From: Streptomyces sennicomposti
Lineage (GTDB): Bacteria > Actinomycetota > Actinomycetes > Streptomycetales > Streptomycetaceae
Direction of reading: 5' to 3'
Assembly: GCF_019890635.1 (NCBI RefSeq)
Contig: NZ_JAIOAB010000049.1
Location: forward strand, 1-55,161
DNA: 55,161 nt
The notes below the pieces were generated by a model that did not search any database, was not told the DNA's origin, and worked only from the letters and a program-made list of their open reading frames with translations. Below are positions 1 to 8,896 of the stretch, one piece after another. How positions within the stretch are numbered: position 1 is the stretch's first letter; each line of letters opens with the position of its first letter. Made by a program: the position numbers and the translations under genes.

Positions 1-1
1 A

Positions 2-32
2 GAAGGGCCAGCGGCTGCTCCGCTGGCCCTTC
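2..32 (-). terminator. hairpin terminator after the relaxase gene
   Basis: A perfect 13-bp stem (2-14 with 20-32) closes a 5-base loop, directly downstream of the relaxase stop codon at 37-35 on the minus strand. There is no long T-run, as is common in actinomycetes. It probably ends the relaxase transcript. Confidence 0.7.
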
Positions 33-34
33 GG

Positions 35-3000
35 CTACATGTCGACGTCGAGGTCGATCTCCGGCGCGGGCGGCGCCGGGGGTTCCGGGGCCGGGACTGC
101 GACCGGCTCCGGCTCGGGGGCCGCGGGCTCCGGGGCGGCGTCGCGCTCGGCCCGTGCCAGCTCCTGGCCCAGCCGCTCGTAGTCCGTGCCGTACCCGCCG
201 AGACCGGTGTCGCGGCGCTCGCGCTCCACTTCCTCGGCCTGCGGCTGCTGCCGCTCGGCTTCCCTCTGCCGCTCGGCCTCCTGCTCCCGCTCCTGGGCGC
301 GCTGCTGCAGGATCTCCTGGGCGATGCGGGCCTGCTCCATCGCCTCCAGCAGCTGCTGCTCGACGGACTGCGTCGGGGCGGCCGGGGCGGCGGGAGTCGT
401 CGGAGTCTCCGGCTCCTCGACCTCGGGCTGCTCGGGGGCGCGGCGCTCCAGCTCCGTCCGGGCGAGATCGGCTTCGTCCCGCACGGTCTGGGTCTCCTCG
501 ACCCACGCCTCGCGGACCTGCTGGACCTCCTGGTACCGGCTCGCCCGGTCACTCATCATCTCGGCGATATCCCGGCTGGTCTGGGCGCGGTCGAGGGTCT
601 CCTTCACCAAGTCGCTCGGGTCGACCTCGGCCTGCAGTGTGGGCACCTGCTGCAGGGCCATCGACTGCTGGATGGCTTCCCACTGCGGCACACCAGACGC
701 CGTGTTCACCGCGTGCATGGCCTCGTTGATCCGCGCCTCGTGCTCGGCGGCCTCCTTCTCCGCCTGCTCCTGGGCGCGCAGCTCCATCTGCACGGCCTGG
801 TCCTTGAAGTCGCGCGCCGCGGTGAACGCCTTCTGCATCTCGTCGGCGACGTACGGCGGCGCCCACTCCTCCTCGCGCTCGGCACGCTCGATCATCTGCC
901 GCAGCGTCTCGTCGGACGCGCGGGCGATATCGGCTTCCTTCTCGTCGACCCCCAGGGCCCGGCGTGCCCGCTCCCAGTCGGCGCGGGCCTCGACCGAACC
1001 CTGCGGCGGGGCCTGCCCGATGGCGTTGGTCTCGTGGTCGTAACCGTGGGCCTCGCGGTACCGCTCGACCCGACCGGCGCGGCGCTCCCAGTCGGCGCGC
1101 TCCGTCGGGTCCTCGGGCACCGGGCCCAGCCGCTCGAGGGCCCATGCGGGCTGCTGCTCGGCCACACGCTGGCCCAGCCGCTCGGTGCGCTCGTCCATCT
1201 CGACGGCCCACTCCTGCAGGAAGCGGCCCAGGTCGCCGCCCAGGTCCGGGGTACGGGCCGTGTAGGAGTCCATGGCCTCCCAGCGGGCTTCGCGCTCTTC
1301 GGCCTGGCGCCGGGCGACCTCCTGGTCCTGACCGGCGTGCAGCACCTCGACGTTCTGCGCGTACGCGTCGTTCTGCCGCATCAGGTCCTCGAAGTGCGGG
1401 TGCACCTCGGGCTCGACCGGCTCGGGGGCGTCGACCAACTGCTCGACGTCGGCGTCCGTCATCTCCTCGGCGGCCCGCAGCGCTGCGGCCAGCTCCGCCT
1501 CCTGGCGCTCGACGGCCTCCGGGTCGGGGCTGGCCTGCAGCGTCTCGACCCCGGCCTGGGTGGCGAGGGTCTGCCGCAGCAGCTCGGCGTGCGGGTCGCC
1601 CTGCTGCGCGGCCTCGGCCGCCCGTTGCAGCTCCTCCGGGTCGACCGGCGCCTGCCCGGCCTCGACCGCGTCCTCGACCTTACGCTCCTGCTCGGCAAGG
1701 GCGGCCCGCTGCTCGGCCTCCTCGGCACGGACCTGGTCGCGCTCGACCAGGTTGTACGCCTTCTTCAGCCGGTCGTGCAGCACCTTGGCGACGTCGTCGG
1801 CGGTCTCCAGCTCGCGGGAGCGGGCGGTGCGCACCAGCAGGTCCTCGGCGTCGAATCCCTGCTCCTCGACGTGCCGGGCCAGCCGCAGCAGGGAGCCGAA
1901 CGCCTCGCTGCTCGCGCAACGCTCGTAGTCCTCGGTGCCGATGGCCTGCAGCAGCGCGGAACCGAAGCGCCTCTCGGCGTCCTGCTCCTTGACACCCGAC
2001 CACACCGGCTCCAGCACGGCGAGGTTCTCGCGGCGCTCCAGCTCGGCTTCGATCGTCTTGGTCGCGGTCAGCTCCAGTCCGCTGCGCTGCAGCGTGGCGT
2101 CCAGCACCGCGAGGTGGTGGGGGATCTCCTCCGGCTTGAGCCCGTCGCCGTCCCGGTGGGTGATGACGTACCCGAAGTTCTCCACCTCGCCGCGGGTCAG
2201 CATGACGTACAGCGCCTCGCGGTTGGTCGAGTTGGGATCGACCAGGGAGTGGCAGACGCCGACCGTGCGGCCCTGTGCGCCGTGGACGGTCGCGGCGTAG
2301 GCCAGCTCGACGTGCTCCTTCACGTAAGCGGCCGGGAGGTGCATCTGGGAGCCGTCCTCCAGCTTCACCATCAGCGCCCCGTTGTCGCTGATCCCGGTGA
2401 CCTTGGCCACCGTGCGGTTGACCGCGAAGCTGCCGTTCTCGGCTGTGATGCTGCGGTTGTTACGGCGCAGCTGGATCAGGTCGCCGACACCGGCCTTCGT
2501 CTCGATGCCGTGCTCCTCGCGGCCGGTACGCAGTACCACGCCGTGCTCGGAGACCTTGCCCGCGCGCACCAGGTCGGCGCGGACCCGGGCGGACAGCTCG
2601 GCGACCTGGGCGTTGTCCTGGGCGATGAGCAGCGGGTTCTTGCCGTCGAGGTGGTCGCTCAGCCATGCCTGGTAGGCGCGCTCGGTCATCTCCTCGGCGG
2701 ACCCGCCGCGCCACCGGCCGTGCAGCTCGTACGCGGCCAGCGCCTCGCTGTCGCCCTCGCGCAGCTGGAGCGAGGCGTCGGCCTCCCACTGCCGCACGAC
2801 CTTCTTGCCGGTGACCGGGTCGGTGTCGCGGAAGCGGCGGACCTCGTCCAGGACGTGCACGCCGGGGGCGTCCTCGACCCACTGGGCAAAGATTCCGCCC
2901 GCGCCCACAGCCGTGAGCTGGTGGTGGTCACCGGCCGGGACGCACTTCGCGCCGGCGGCCTCGATGAGCGCCCGGACCTGGTCCATGTCGCTGTTGTCGG

Positions 3001-5059
3001 TCATACCGGCCTCGTCGACGATGACCAGGGCGCCCGCCGGGATGCGGTACTTCTCGGCGCCTGCGATCGGGCGGCCCTCGGCAATCGACCGGTTGGCGAT
3101 CAACATCATCTCGATGTTGGCGACGTTCTCCACGCCCTCGTCGCGCAGCACCTCGGCGGCGCGCTGGCCACTGGCCAGACCGATGACCTTGCGGCCCTCG
3201 TAGGACTCCCACACCTCGGTCAGCGCGGCGAGCGTGTAGCTCTTGCCCGTGCCGGCCGGGCCGACCAGCAGGTCGACCTTGCGGCCGGAGGTGGCGGCGG
3301 CCCGGACGAAGTCGGCCTGGCGGCCCTTGAGCCCGCGGCGCTGGATGACTTCCTCGACCAGCTCGGCGGGCACGGTCGGTGCACCGCGCTTGCCCGCGAA
3401 CTCGGCAAGGCGGCCCTCGGTGCGCAGGGCCTGCTCGGTGGCGTACCGGTCGAAGGTGTCGGGGTTCGGCTCGTACTTGAAGGTCCCGTCGGTGCGCTGC
3501 AGCTCGGCGGGGATCTCGACCAGGGCGGGCGCCTTCGTGCGCACCACGCCGTTGTCGGCGGTCGGGGACAGCGCGTCGTCGGCCAGTTGGTTGAGCAGGT
3601 CGCGGACCTGCTGGCGCTCCAGCCCGCCCAGCGTGTCGGGGAGCTGCCGGTTCAGCTCGACCAGCAGGTCAGGGCGCGTCCAGGTCGGCTTCGCCTCCTG
3701 CACCGCAGCGATGGCTCGGCGCTGAATGACCTCGGGGTCGAACTCCTTGGCCGGGCGGTGCAGGTCGTGCAGGGCCGACTCGTCGGCGATCCGCTCGGGC
3801 ACGTCGGCCAGCGACTCGCGGAAGCGGGCCTTGTTCGACTCCTCCCAGCGGGCCAGCAACTGCTCGCGCGTCACGGCGTCGTGCTTCTTGGCCGCGCGCT
3901 GCTTGAGGCTGACCTTCTCGCTCATCCGGGCCAGCACGTAGGGGGAGGGGGCGACGCCGTACTTCTCCTCGAACGCCTTGGCGACCTCGGCGACCTCGGC
4001 GGTGATGGCGGTGCGCCGGCTGCTGAACGAATCCCGCAGGTCCTGGTCCACGCCGACGATCTCGCGGGCCTTGCCGTCCGGGCGCATCTGCACCCGCCAG
4101 CCCAGCACCCGCTCCAGCTCCTGCTCGGCAACGCGCTCGGCGAGGTGCCCGGCGGCCTGCTTGTGCCGGAACAGGCCCGTGCCGTCCAGCGCCCGCCACA
4201 CCTCGCGCTCGCGGCCGGTGACCGGGTCGACGTCCACGCACCGGACCTTGTTCAGCACAGCGGCGTGGACGTGCAGCTGCGGGTCGTCCTGCCTGCTCGT
4301 GTGCTGGGCGAACGCGGCCACGATGAACTTGTCGGCCTTGACGTACTCGCCGCTGGTGCGGCCGTCCTTGCTCGCCCCGTGGTGGCCCTTGCGGGTGTAC
4401 CCGGCCTCGTCCTGCATGTGCTCCAGGCCGGCCTGCACGCCCGCCTTCCAGCAGTCCCACAGCTGGTCGGCCTGGCGGCTGAACTTCTCGGCGCTCTCCA
4501 GGTCCCCGGCGTCGCGTGCCTCGGCGGCCTTGACCTGCAGCGCGGCGTGCGCCACCGACCACGACTTCGGGGCGGAGAACGTCAGGTCGTAGTACAGCTT
4601 CGCGCTGGGGGCTTCCTTGCGGGTGCTGATCTCGATGGCCTTAACCTGCTCGGGGCTCAGCACCCCGCCCGGGGCGCGGGCCTCGGCGGCGGCGAGGTTC
4701 TTCTCCAGCCGCTTCTCGTACGCCTTCTCGTAGTTGCGCGGGGCGTCGCCCAGACGGCACTCCTTGCGGATCTTCTTCTCCGCCTGGGCGTACTCCTCGC
4801 TGCCCTCGGGGTGCGGGATCGAGGCCAGCCGGGCGTACATCTCGTCCCGCTTCCGCGGATCGATGAAGTCGCTGAACAGGTCCTCGAAGACCTCGTTGGT
4901 GACCTCGCCCGACAGGCCCAGGTCCGCGATGCCGGCACCGGTCCAGTAGCCGGGCGGCTCCCCCTGCAGCTCGATCGAGCGCAGGTAGTAATGCTCGGCA
5001 CCGGCCCCGACCGTCTTGGTCAGGTAGCCGGGATCTGAGCCTGCACTGATCGACAACAT
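35..5059 (-). CDS. MobF-family conjugative relaxase-helicase (TrwC/TraI-like)
   Basis: Nicks the plasmid at oriT, stays bound to the 5' end and unwinds the transferred strand. I place the start at ATG 5059 because MLSIS is the usual N terminus of the family; the frame stays open for 280 codons upstream but that stretch looks non-coding and has a TTA leucine codon just before this ATG. No clear ribosome binding site is seen. Seen in the 1674-residue product: Tyr24-Tyr25 as candidate nucleophiles, a His253/His263/His265 metal triad (HVH), then an SF1 helicase with Walker A GPAGTGKS at 600-607, Walker B VDEAG at 681-685 and VHGAQG at 925-930. Residues from about 1000 onward are long, charged and probably coiled coil. 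The C terminus is EIDLDVDM, resembling tails of three other proteins here. It stands alone, far from the coupling-protein gene at 49.7 kb. Confidence 0.95.
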   Translation of the reverse strand: MLSISAGSDPGYLTKTVGAGAEHYYLRSIELQGEPPGYWTGAGIADLGLSGEVTNEVFEDLFSDFIDPRKRDEMYARLASIPHPEGSEEYAQAEKKIRKECRLGDAPRNYEKAYEKRLEKNLAAAEARAPGGVLSPEQVKAIEISTRKEAPSAKLYYDLTFSAPKSWSVAHAALQVKAAEARDAGDLESAEKFSRQADQLWDCWKAGVQAGLEHMQDEAGYTRKGHHGASKDGRTSGEYVKADKFIVAAFAQHTSRQDDPQLHVHAAVLNKVRCVDVDPVTGREREVWRALDGTGLFRHKQAAGHLAERVAEQELERVLGWRVQMRPDGKAREIVGVDQDLRDSFSSRRTAITAEVAEVAKAFEEKYGVAPSPYVLARMSEKVSLKQRAAKKHDAVTREQLLARWEESNKARFRESLADVPERIADESALHDLHRPAKEFDPEVIQRRAIAAVQEAKPTWTRPDLLVELNRQLPDTLGGLERQQVRDLLNQLADDALSPTADNGVVRTKAPALVEIPAELQRTDGTFKYEPNPDTFDRYATEQALRTEGRLAEFAGKRGAPTVPAELVEEVIQRRGLKGRQADFVRAAATSGRKVDLLVGPAGTGKSYTLAALTEVWESYEGRKVIGLASGQRAAEVLRDEGVENVANIEMMLIANRSIAEGRPIAGAEKYRIPAGALVIVDEAGMTDNSDMDQVRALIEAAGAKCVPAGDHHQLTAVGAGGIFAQWVEDAPGVHVLDEVRRFRDTDPVTGKKVVRQWEADASLQLREGDSEALAAYELHGRWRGGSAEEMTERAYQAWLSDHLDGKNPLLIAQDNAQVAELSARVRADLVRAGKVSEHGVVLRTGREEHGIETKAGVGDLIQLRRNNRSITAENGSFAVNRTVAKVTGISDNGALMVKLEDGSQMHLPAAYVKEHVELAYAATVHGAQGRTVGVCHSLVDPNSTNREALYVMLTRGEVENFGYVITHRDGDGLKPEEIPHHLAVLDATLQRSGLELTATKTIEAELERRENLAVLEPVWSGVKEQDAERRFGSALLQAIGTEDYERCASSEAFGSLLRLARHVEEQGFDAEDLLVRTARSRELETADDVAKVLHDRLKKAYNLVERDQVRAEEAEQRAALAEQERKVEDAVEAGQAPVDPEELQRAAEAAQQGDPHAELLRQTLATQAGVETLQASPDPEAVERQEAELAAALRAAEEMTDADVEQLVDAPEPVEPEVHPHFEDLMRQNDAYAQNVEVLHAGQDQEVARRQAEEREARWEAMDSYTARTPDLGGDLGRFLQEWAVEMDERTERLGQRVAEQQPAWALERLGPVPEDPTERADWERRAGRVERYREAHGYDHETNAIGQAPPQGSVEARADWERARRALGVDEKEADIARASDETLRQMIERAEREEEWAPPYVADEMQKAFTAARDFKDQAVQMELRAQEQAEKEAAEHEARINEAMHAVNTASGVPQWEAIQQSMALQQVPTLQAEVDPSDLVKETLDRAQTSRDIAEMMSDRASRYQEVQQVREAWVEETQTVRDEADLARTELERRAPEQPEVEEPETPTTPAAPAAPTQSVEQQLLEAMEQARIAQEILQQRAQEREQEAERQREAERQQPQAEEVERERRDTGLGGYGTDYERLGQELARAERDAAPEPAAPEPEPVAVPAPEPPAPPAPEIDLDVDM

Positions 5060-6001
5060 CGAGACACAGAGTAAGCGAAGTTCAAGATCAACAACAGCCA
5101 TCGGATCGTGATGCATAGGTGTGGGGGTTGTTGTAGTGAGCAGGGGAATTACGGTGTGTAGATGGTCCGGGTGATCAAGGGGAGAGAAGAGGTCCTGTGT
5201 CCAGGGGCCGAGGAAGATCAAAATGGGTCGCTGCAGCGGCGGGAAAGAGGCGGTCCTGCGGCCTTCGGGTCGCATTCGGCCTGCATCGGCGGGCCCCGGC
5301 CCTCGCGGTGACGCGCGCAGTCTGTACCGAAATGTTCCGCTCGGCGGGCACGGCCCGCATCGGCGCCGGCGCTCGCTCCGCGGAAGCGTCCACCGGCATC
5401 TCGTCGCGCCAAACCAAGAGGCGGCACTGGCCACCCGCCGCGCCCGTGCGCTACGGTCGGCGGCGACGACTTCGACCCCCGCCGGGCTCTCTGGCGGGGG
5501 TCGACTGTTACCGGGTGCCGGGGGACTCAGCGGCGGCTGCGCCCCACCCCGGTCGGCGCGATCGCCGGACCGGCCGTGCCCCGCGCTGGTCGACAGTGCG
5601 TAACCGAACGGGTGGGGCAGTGCCCCACCCCCGGCCACCTCTGCCGCGCGCACGGAGCGCGGGCCGACCGGTCCGCTGGGGCACGGCGGGGTGGCCGTGC
5701 CCCACGCGCTGGGGAAGCGGAGTGGGGACGGAGCGGGCGGGCGCGGCCGGTGCCCCCAGGGGCAGGTGGGGACGGAATTCGGCTCGGCGGTCCCCACGCG
5801 AGGGTTCGGCGCGGGGGACCGTTCCCCGCCCCCGGGCGCCGCGGCGGGGGGCGTTCCGGTGGGGATTCCCCGGCGCTCGCGTCTTCCCACGCGCCGCACA
5901 CGAAGTGCCCCGGGGACGCCGGGCGTGGGGCAGCTTCCCCGCCCGGAACGCTGACCGGCCCCGGACCTGTCGGTCCGGGGCCGGGGCCGGTGGGGCCTGT
6001 C
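5060..6001. other. intergenic region upstream of the relaxase; candidate oriT neighbourhood
   Basis: No convincing gene. The first 170 bases next to the relaxase are less GC-rich than the surroundings and carry a weak inverted repeat CAACAAC/GTTGTTG (5089-5095 and 5127-5133). A strong hairpin lies at 5472-5504. From about 5600 on the words GTGGGGA and TTCCCC recur many times. MobF relaxase genes often lie beside their oriT, so this is where I would look, but I cannot point to a nic site. Reading frames on both strands give arginine/proline-rich shadow peptides. Confidence 0.4.
5472..5504. terminator. 12-bp perfect stem-loop
   Basis: Arms 5472-5483 and 5493-5504 pair perfectly over a 9-base loop. 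No recognisable gene ends here on either strand, so it may be a terminator of an unrecognised transcript or a structural element of an oriT. Confidence 0.45.
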
Positions 6002-6860
6002 CTAGAAGAGCGCGTCCTGGTGCGCGCCGGAGGGGTTGCCGGCGGCCAACGCGGCGGCGATGGCTGCGTCCAATTCCCCGGGCCGGGCGGCGGCGATGGC
6101 GGCCTGCACTGCCCGTGCCCGCCCCACTGCGCCGCGCACGTCGGCCAGTGCATGGCCCGCCAACCTGCGACGACTCGCGGCGTCGCGGTTGTTGTCGCCT
6201 CTCGTACCGGCCAGCCAGTGCGCCGGGTTCTGGCACGGCGGCTCGTCGCAGGTGTGCCTGACCACCAGCCCGGCGGGCAGGGAATCGGGCCCGTGGGCGA
6301 GGCGGTAGCCGAACAGGTGGGCGGGGACGGTGCCGCGCCGGGTACGGCCCGGGAGGGACACTGCGCGGAACGTGCCGTGCGCGGTGTCGGTCAGTCCGCC
6401 GGTCCACCACCAGCACTCGTCCGGGCCGCGCCGCAGGACATGGGCGCGGTACCGGGCGACGGTTTCCCCATCGGCGAGCAGGGTTGCCCAGGGCACTCCT
6501 TCCCCACTCGCGGTGGGGTCGGTGCCCGCCCCCAGTTCCCCACGGTCGGGGGTGGAGCGGCCGGGAGCGGTGTCCTCTTCCCCACCCGCCGGGCGGGGAA
6601 CGGCTGCGCTGGAACCGGGGCGCGGTTCCCCGCCCGGCGGCGTCATCGGTGCCCCCGTGGGGACGGGGCGGGACACTGAGGCAGTAGTGCGTGCCCCACT
6701 CCGGGCTGGGGAAGCTGGGACCGTCCCTCTGCCCCGTCGTTGCTGTCCGTAAGCGACCTGGGGGTGCCGACGGTGCCCGGGGCACGCTCGGCTCCGGCAG
6801 TCCGTCCCCGCTCCATGGGGCTGGTTCCCCGCTCCGGTGCCCCGGTGTTCGCGGGGAACG
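5600..6860. repeat. dispersed GTGGGGA / TTCCCC short repeats
   Basis: GTGGGGA, GGGGAAC and their complements recur well over a dozen times here, including small hairpins at 5611-5629 (9-bp arms) and 5678-5703 (10-bp arms). They fill the intergenic region, the 5' end of the HNH gene and the 3' end of the gene before it, where they encode low-complexity Gly/Pro/Arg sequence. The central HNH coding part (about 6010-6470) is nearly free of them. Confidence 0.5.
6002..6646 (-). CDS. HNH endonuclease
   Basis: Small HNH nuclease of the phage/plasmid type, 214 residues. Start ATG 6646 overlaps the upstream stop by four bases (ATGA) with a GGGGG ribosome binding site; an upstream start at 6676 is possible but would overlap more. 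The N-terminal 50 residues are low complexity. The core reads CWWWTG, then a conserved HLFGYRLAHG segment, LVVRHTCDEPPCQNPAHW and GTRGDNNRD, which is the usual order of the metal-binding and catalytic His/Asn residues. It is the last gene of a four-gene minus-strand operon. Whether it is a homing-type nicking enzyme or a defence nuclease cannot be told. Confidence 0.85.
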   Translation of the reverse strand: MTPPGGEPRPGSSAAVPRPAGGEEDTAPGRSTPDRGELGAGTDPTASGEGVPWATLLADGETVARYRAHVLRRGPDECWWWTGGLTDTAHGTFRAVSLPGRTRRGTVPAHLFGYRLAHGPDSLPAGLVVRHTCDEPPCQNPAHWLAGTRGDNNRDAASRRRLAGHALADVRGAVGRARAVQAAIAAARPGELDAAIAAALAAGNPSGAHQDALF

Positions 6861-7161
6861 GGGCACCGGCGGCCGGCAGGGGCTGCTCCTCGTCGTCCGG
6901 GTCGTCGTCGGGGTCATCCTGGGCGGCCAGTTCGGCGGTCGCCTCAAGGTCGATCTCGCCGGTGCCGTGGTAGACGGTCACCGCGCCGTCCGTGTCGGTC
7001 TCGGTGTAGGGCGGCAGGGCGTCGTCGTCGTCCGGGTCGCCGGTGCCGTAGGTGCGCCGGGTGCAGTCGGGCGCCGTGCAGCGCCAGACCTCCTCACCCT
7101 CGACCTCGATCCGCTCCGTAGCGGTCGCGCAGTCCGGGCACGGCGGGGCTGTGAGGCGCAT
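6643..7161 (-). CDS. zinc-ribbon protein with acidic linker
   Basis: 172 residues starting MRLTAPPCPDCATATERIE. Two CxxC-type pairs (CPDC near residues 8-11 and a second CTAPDC cluster near 30-35) suggest a single zinc ribbon in the first 40 residues. An Asp-rich middle (DDPDDDPDDEE) follows, then a low-complexity C-terminal part that coincides with the TTCCCC repeat zone. Start overlaps the preceding stop (ATGA) and its own stop overlaps the HNH start. Function unknown; nucleic acid or protein binding is the obvious guess. Confidence 0.75.
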   Translation of the reverse strand: MRLTAPPCPDCATATERIEVEGEEVWRCTAPDCTRRTYGTGDPDDDDALPPYTETDTDGAVTVYHGTGEIDLEATAELAAQDDPDDDPDDEEQPLPAAGAPFPANTGAPERGTSPMERGRTAGAERAPGTVGTPRSLTDSNDGAEGRSQLPQPGVGHALLPQCPAPSPRGHR

Positions 7162-7283
7162 CACACACCTGCCGAGGGGGTGGCGGCGGTCTCGGGGACG
7201 CCGGCCAGCTCGGCGAGTGCCTTGTCCAGCTTGTCGATCTCGTCGGGGAGGCTGGCCTGCGGGGTGAAGAACTGCTGGGTCAC
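7161..7283 (-). CDS. 40-residue operon peptide
   Basis: GTG 7283 start, preceded by CGGAGA, overlapping the upstream stop as GTGA, and ending in an ATGA overlap with the next gene. The product (VTQQFFTPQASLPDEIDKL and onward) has an amphipathic helix DEIDKLDKALAELAG and no other recognisable feature. The tight overlaps on both sides are the main evidence that it is translated. Confidence 0.65.
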   Translation of the reverse strand: MTQQFFTPQASLPDEIDKLDKALAELAGVPETAATPSAGV

Positions 7284-7909
7284 TGGGGGTCTCCGTTCGT
7301 CGTCTGGGTGGCGTGCTGCTGCAGGAAGGCACCCGCCATCGCGGCGGCCTCCTCCTTGGTGTCGTACGTGGTGTCCTCTCCGGCGTCGCCCGGGGTGCCG
7401 TCGGCTCCTTGGCCGATCCACCACCAGCCCCCCTCGGCGCCGTGCCACGACACGTCGGCCGTGCCGCCGAACGCGTTGATCGTGGTCCGGGGCTCCTGGC
7501 CGGACGGGGGCTCGGACATGGCGCTGACGGCGTGCGGCCACTTCTTGCGGGCGCCCTGGCGGGTGATGGCCCAGGCGTCGCCCAACTGCGGGTAGCCCGC
7601 GCCGCGTGTGCCGGCGGCGGCCACGGTGCGGTCAGCCAGCTGCTCGGCGACGGTGCGGATCTCGCGCAGTGCGCGAAGACGGGCGAGGTGCCAGTCGCCG
7701 GCGTCGCGCACGACCAGGTGCGCGTCCTCGGGGGCAGCGGCCGGGAGGTCCCGGACGCGGGTGGAGAGCTGGTCGGCCAGTTCATCGGCGAGGGCGTCCA
7801 GCCGGGTGCAGACCTTGGCCGTGTGCTCGGGGCCGGGCTCGGCCCAGGCTGGGTCACGCAGCCGCGCGATGTCGGCGGCGAACGCGTCGGTGTAGAAGTC
7901 ACTTCCCAT
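7280..7909 (-). CDS. hypothetical protein, first gene of the HNH operon
   Basis: 209 residues starting MGSDFYTDAF. The first 110 residues are mostly helical and charged; the C-terminal part has WHGAEGGWWWIGQG and ends with a DTKEEAAAMAGAFLQQH helix, resembling small domains often seen in actinomycete plasmid proteins. No enzyme motif seen. It heads the operon, and the promoter at 7916-7944 places the transcript start close to the ATG, so the mRNA may be leaderless. Confidence 0.8.
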   Translation of the reverse strand: MGSDFYTDAFAADIARLRDPAWAEPGPEHTAKVCTRLDALADELADQLSTRVRDLPAAAPEDAHLVVRDAGDWHLARLRALREIRTVAEQLADRTVAAAGTRGAGYPQLGDAWAITRQGARKKWPHAVSAMSEPPSGQEPRTTINAFGGTADVSWHGAEGGWWWIGQGADGTPGDAGEDTTYDTKEEAAAMAGAFLQQHATQTTNGDPQ

Positions 7910-7912
7910 ACC

Positions 7913-7956
7913 GACAACTTAGTTACCCGCCCGCCTTATGACAACTGAGTTACCCG
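7913..7956 (-). promoter_or_regulatory. promoter with two repeated AACTnAGTT operators
   Basis: Read on the minus strand, TTGTCA (7944-7939), a 17-base spacer and TAAGTT (7921-7916) form a sigma-70-like promoter ending a few bases before ATG 7909. The same segment holds two copies of GACAACTKAGTTACCCG (7913-7929 and 7940-7956), spaced 27 bases apart, each with a palindromic AACTnAGTT core. A repressor bound to both would cover the -35 and -10 elements. The repressor is not identified. Confidence 0.65.
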
Positions 7957-7991
7957 ACTGATCCGACATCCGCCGGGCACGGCCTGCCGTG

Positions 7992-8011
7992 GTCACCCAA
8001 ATTTGGGTGAC
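7992..8011. other. parS-like palindrome, copy 1
   Basis: Perfect 20-bp palindrome GTCACCCAAATTTGGGTGAC in the gap between two divergent genes. Identical copies lie at 52798-52817 and 53077-53096 beside and inside parB, which is why I read it as a ParB binding site. Confidence 0.75.
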
Positions 8012-8021
8012 TGGCGGCGAA

Positions 8022-8034
8022 AGGGCTTGTTATC
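8022..8034 (+). repeat. AGGGCTTGTTATC motif, copy 1
   Basis: 13-bp word also found at 15709-15721 (inverted) and 35045-35057, each time in the upstream region of a gene. Here it lies 10 bases from the parS-like palindrome and upstream of the gene at 8150. Confidence 0.5.
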
Positions 8035-8149
8035 GGCACGAGGGGTCGGGCGGCCCGTTTCCCGTTTCCACCTGCGGCAGTGCCGCTGTACGCGGAGCGG
8101 GGCGGGCAGATATGACAAGGGACGACGAGCACGGGGCGAGGTGGTGGGG

Positions 8150-8896
8150 GTGAACGCGGTGTGGCCGCTGAGCCGGTCTCCTGTGGGCACGCGGCGGTCC
8201 TGGCGCAAGCGCGAGGAACTGCAGCGGTGGCTGAACGGTCAGCAGGGGCCGGGGTGGTGGGAAGTCGCGCCCGCGGTCGCGGCGGTCCTGGCCGTGCTCG
8301 GATTGCCCCTGGCTGGCCTCGGGTGGCTGTGGTCCCGGGTCGGGTGGTGGGCGGCGCTGCTCGCGGCGGGGGCCCTCGTATACGCGGCAGGGACGGCGGT
8401 GCGCTGGCGTAGGGCCGTGCTCGCGCGGCGCCGGCGGAGGGCGAGGTGCTTCTCCCTCGCTGAGATCGACGCCTCGGACGCCCGGGGATTCCGGGCGATC
8501 ATCGGGCGTCTGCTGCTGCGCGACGGTTGGACGCAGGTCCGCGGGGTGCGCATCAGCCGGGAAGTGGTGCACCTGGTCGGCAACGGGCCCGACGGGCGCC
8601 AGCTCGGCGTGGCCTTCGAGCGGGGGACCGGCGGCGCGCAGGGCGGTGGAGGACGGGCGGCACTGCGCCCGGTGGGCGGCGCTCCGCAACTGCCGACTGC
8701 TACCGCGCCGGGGGCGGCCCGGCCGCTGTTCCTCGTCGTCAGCTCCGGGACGTTCACACGGGAGCGGGTGGTGTGGGCGGCCCGACATGGGGTGCGGCTC
8801 GTCGACCGTGCCCTACTGCAGCGGTGGGCGGCCGGCGAGGACCTGGAGGTGCTCCTCGACCTCGGCATGGACCAGGCCCGGCCGGACGCGTCGTAG
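8150..8896 (+). CDS. membrane protein with Mrr-like restriction endonuclease domain
   Basis: 248 residues. Two membrane segments lie near residues 25-75 (PAVAAVLAVLGLPLAGLGWL and WAALLAAGALVYAAGTA). The rest, from FRAIIGRLLLRDGWTQVRGV to the C-terminal FLVVSSGTFTRERVVWAARHG and VRLVDRALLQRW, is the pattern of Mrr_cat / restriction-endonuclease-fold proteins with a predicted nuclease core. The usual Asp and QxK catalytic signature is not obvious, so activity is uncertain. GTG 8150 is the chosen start; it overlaps the end of a possible 13-codon leader ORF at 8112-8153 (GTGA). Confidence 0.75.
   Translation: MNAVWPLSRSPVGTRRSWRKREELQRWLNGQQGPGWWEVAPAVAAVLAVLGLPLAGLGWLWSRVGWWAALLAAGALVYAAGTAVRWRRAVLARRRRRARCFSLAEIDASDARGFRAIIGRLLLRDGWTQVRGVRISREVVHLVGNGPDGRQLGVAFERGTGGAQGGGGRAALRPVGGAPQLPTATAPGAARPLFLVVSSGTFTRERVVWAARHGVRLVDRALLQRWAAGEDLEVLLDLGMDQARPDAS

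Noticed and set aside
713..5038. Very long plus-strand reading frame opposite the relaxase
   Set aside because: Composition is that of an antisense shadow (Leu/Gly/Val/Arg repeats) and the minus strand carries clear relaxase and helicase motifs.
5089..5133. CAACAAC/GTTGTTG inverted repeat as oriT
   Set aside because: Short arms and a 31-base gap; kept only as a note in the intergenic region, not as an assigned oriT.
5175..5417. Minus-strand 80-residue frame in the relaxase upstream region
   Set aside because: No ribosome binding site, no recognisable pattern.
5060..5899. 280-codon extension of the relaxase upstream of ATG 5059
   Set aside because: Arg/Pro/Gly-rich shadow-like sequence, a TTA codon and no family match; MobF proteins start at the chosen methionine.
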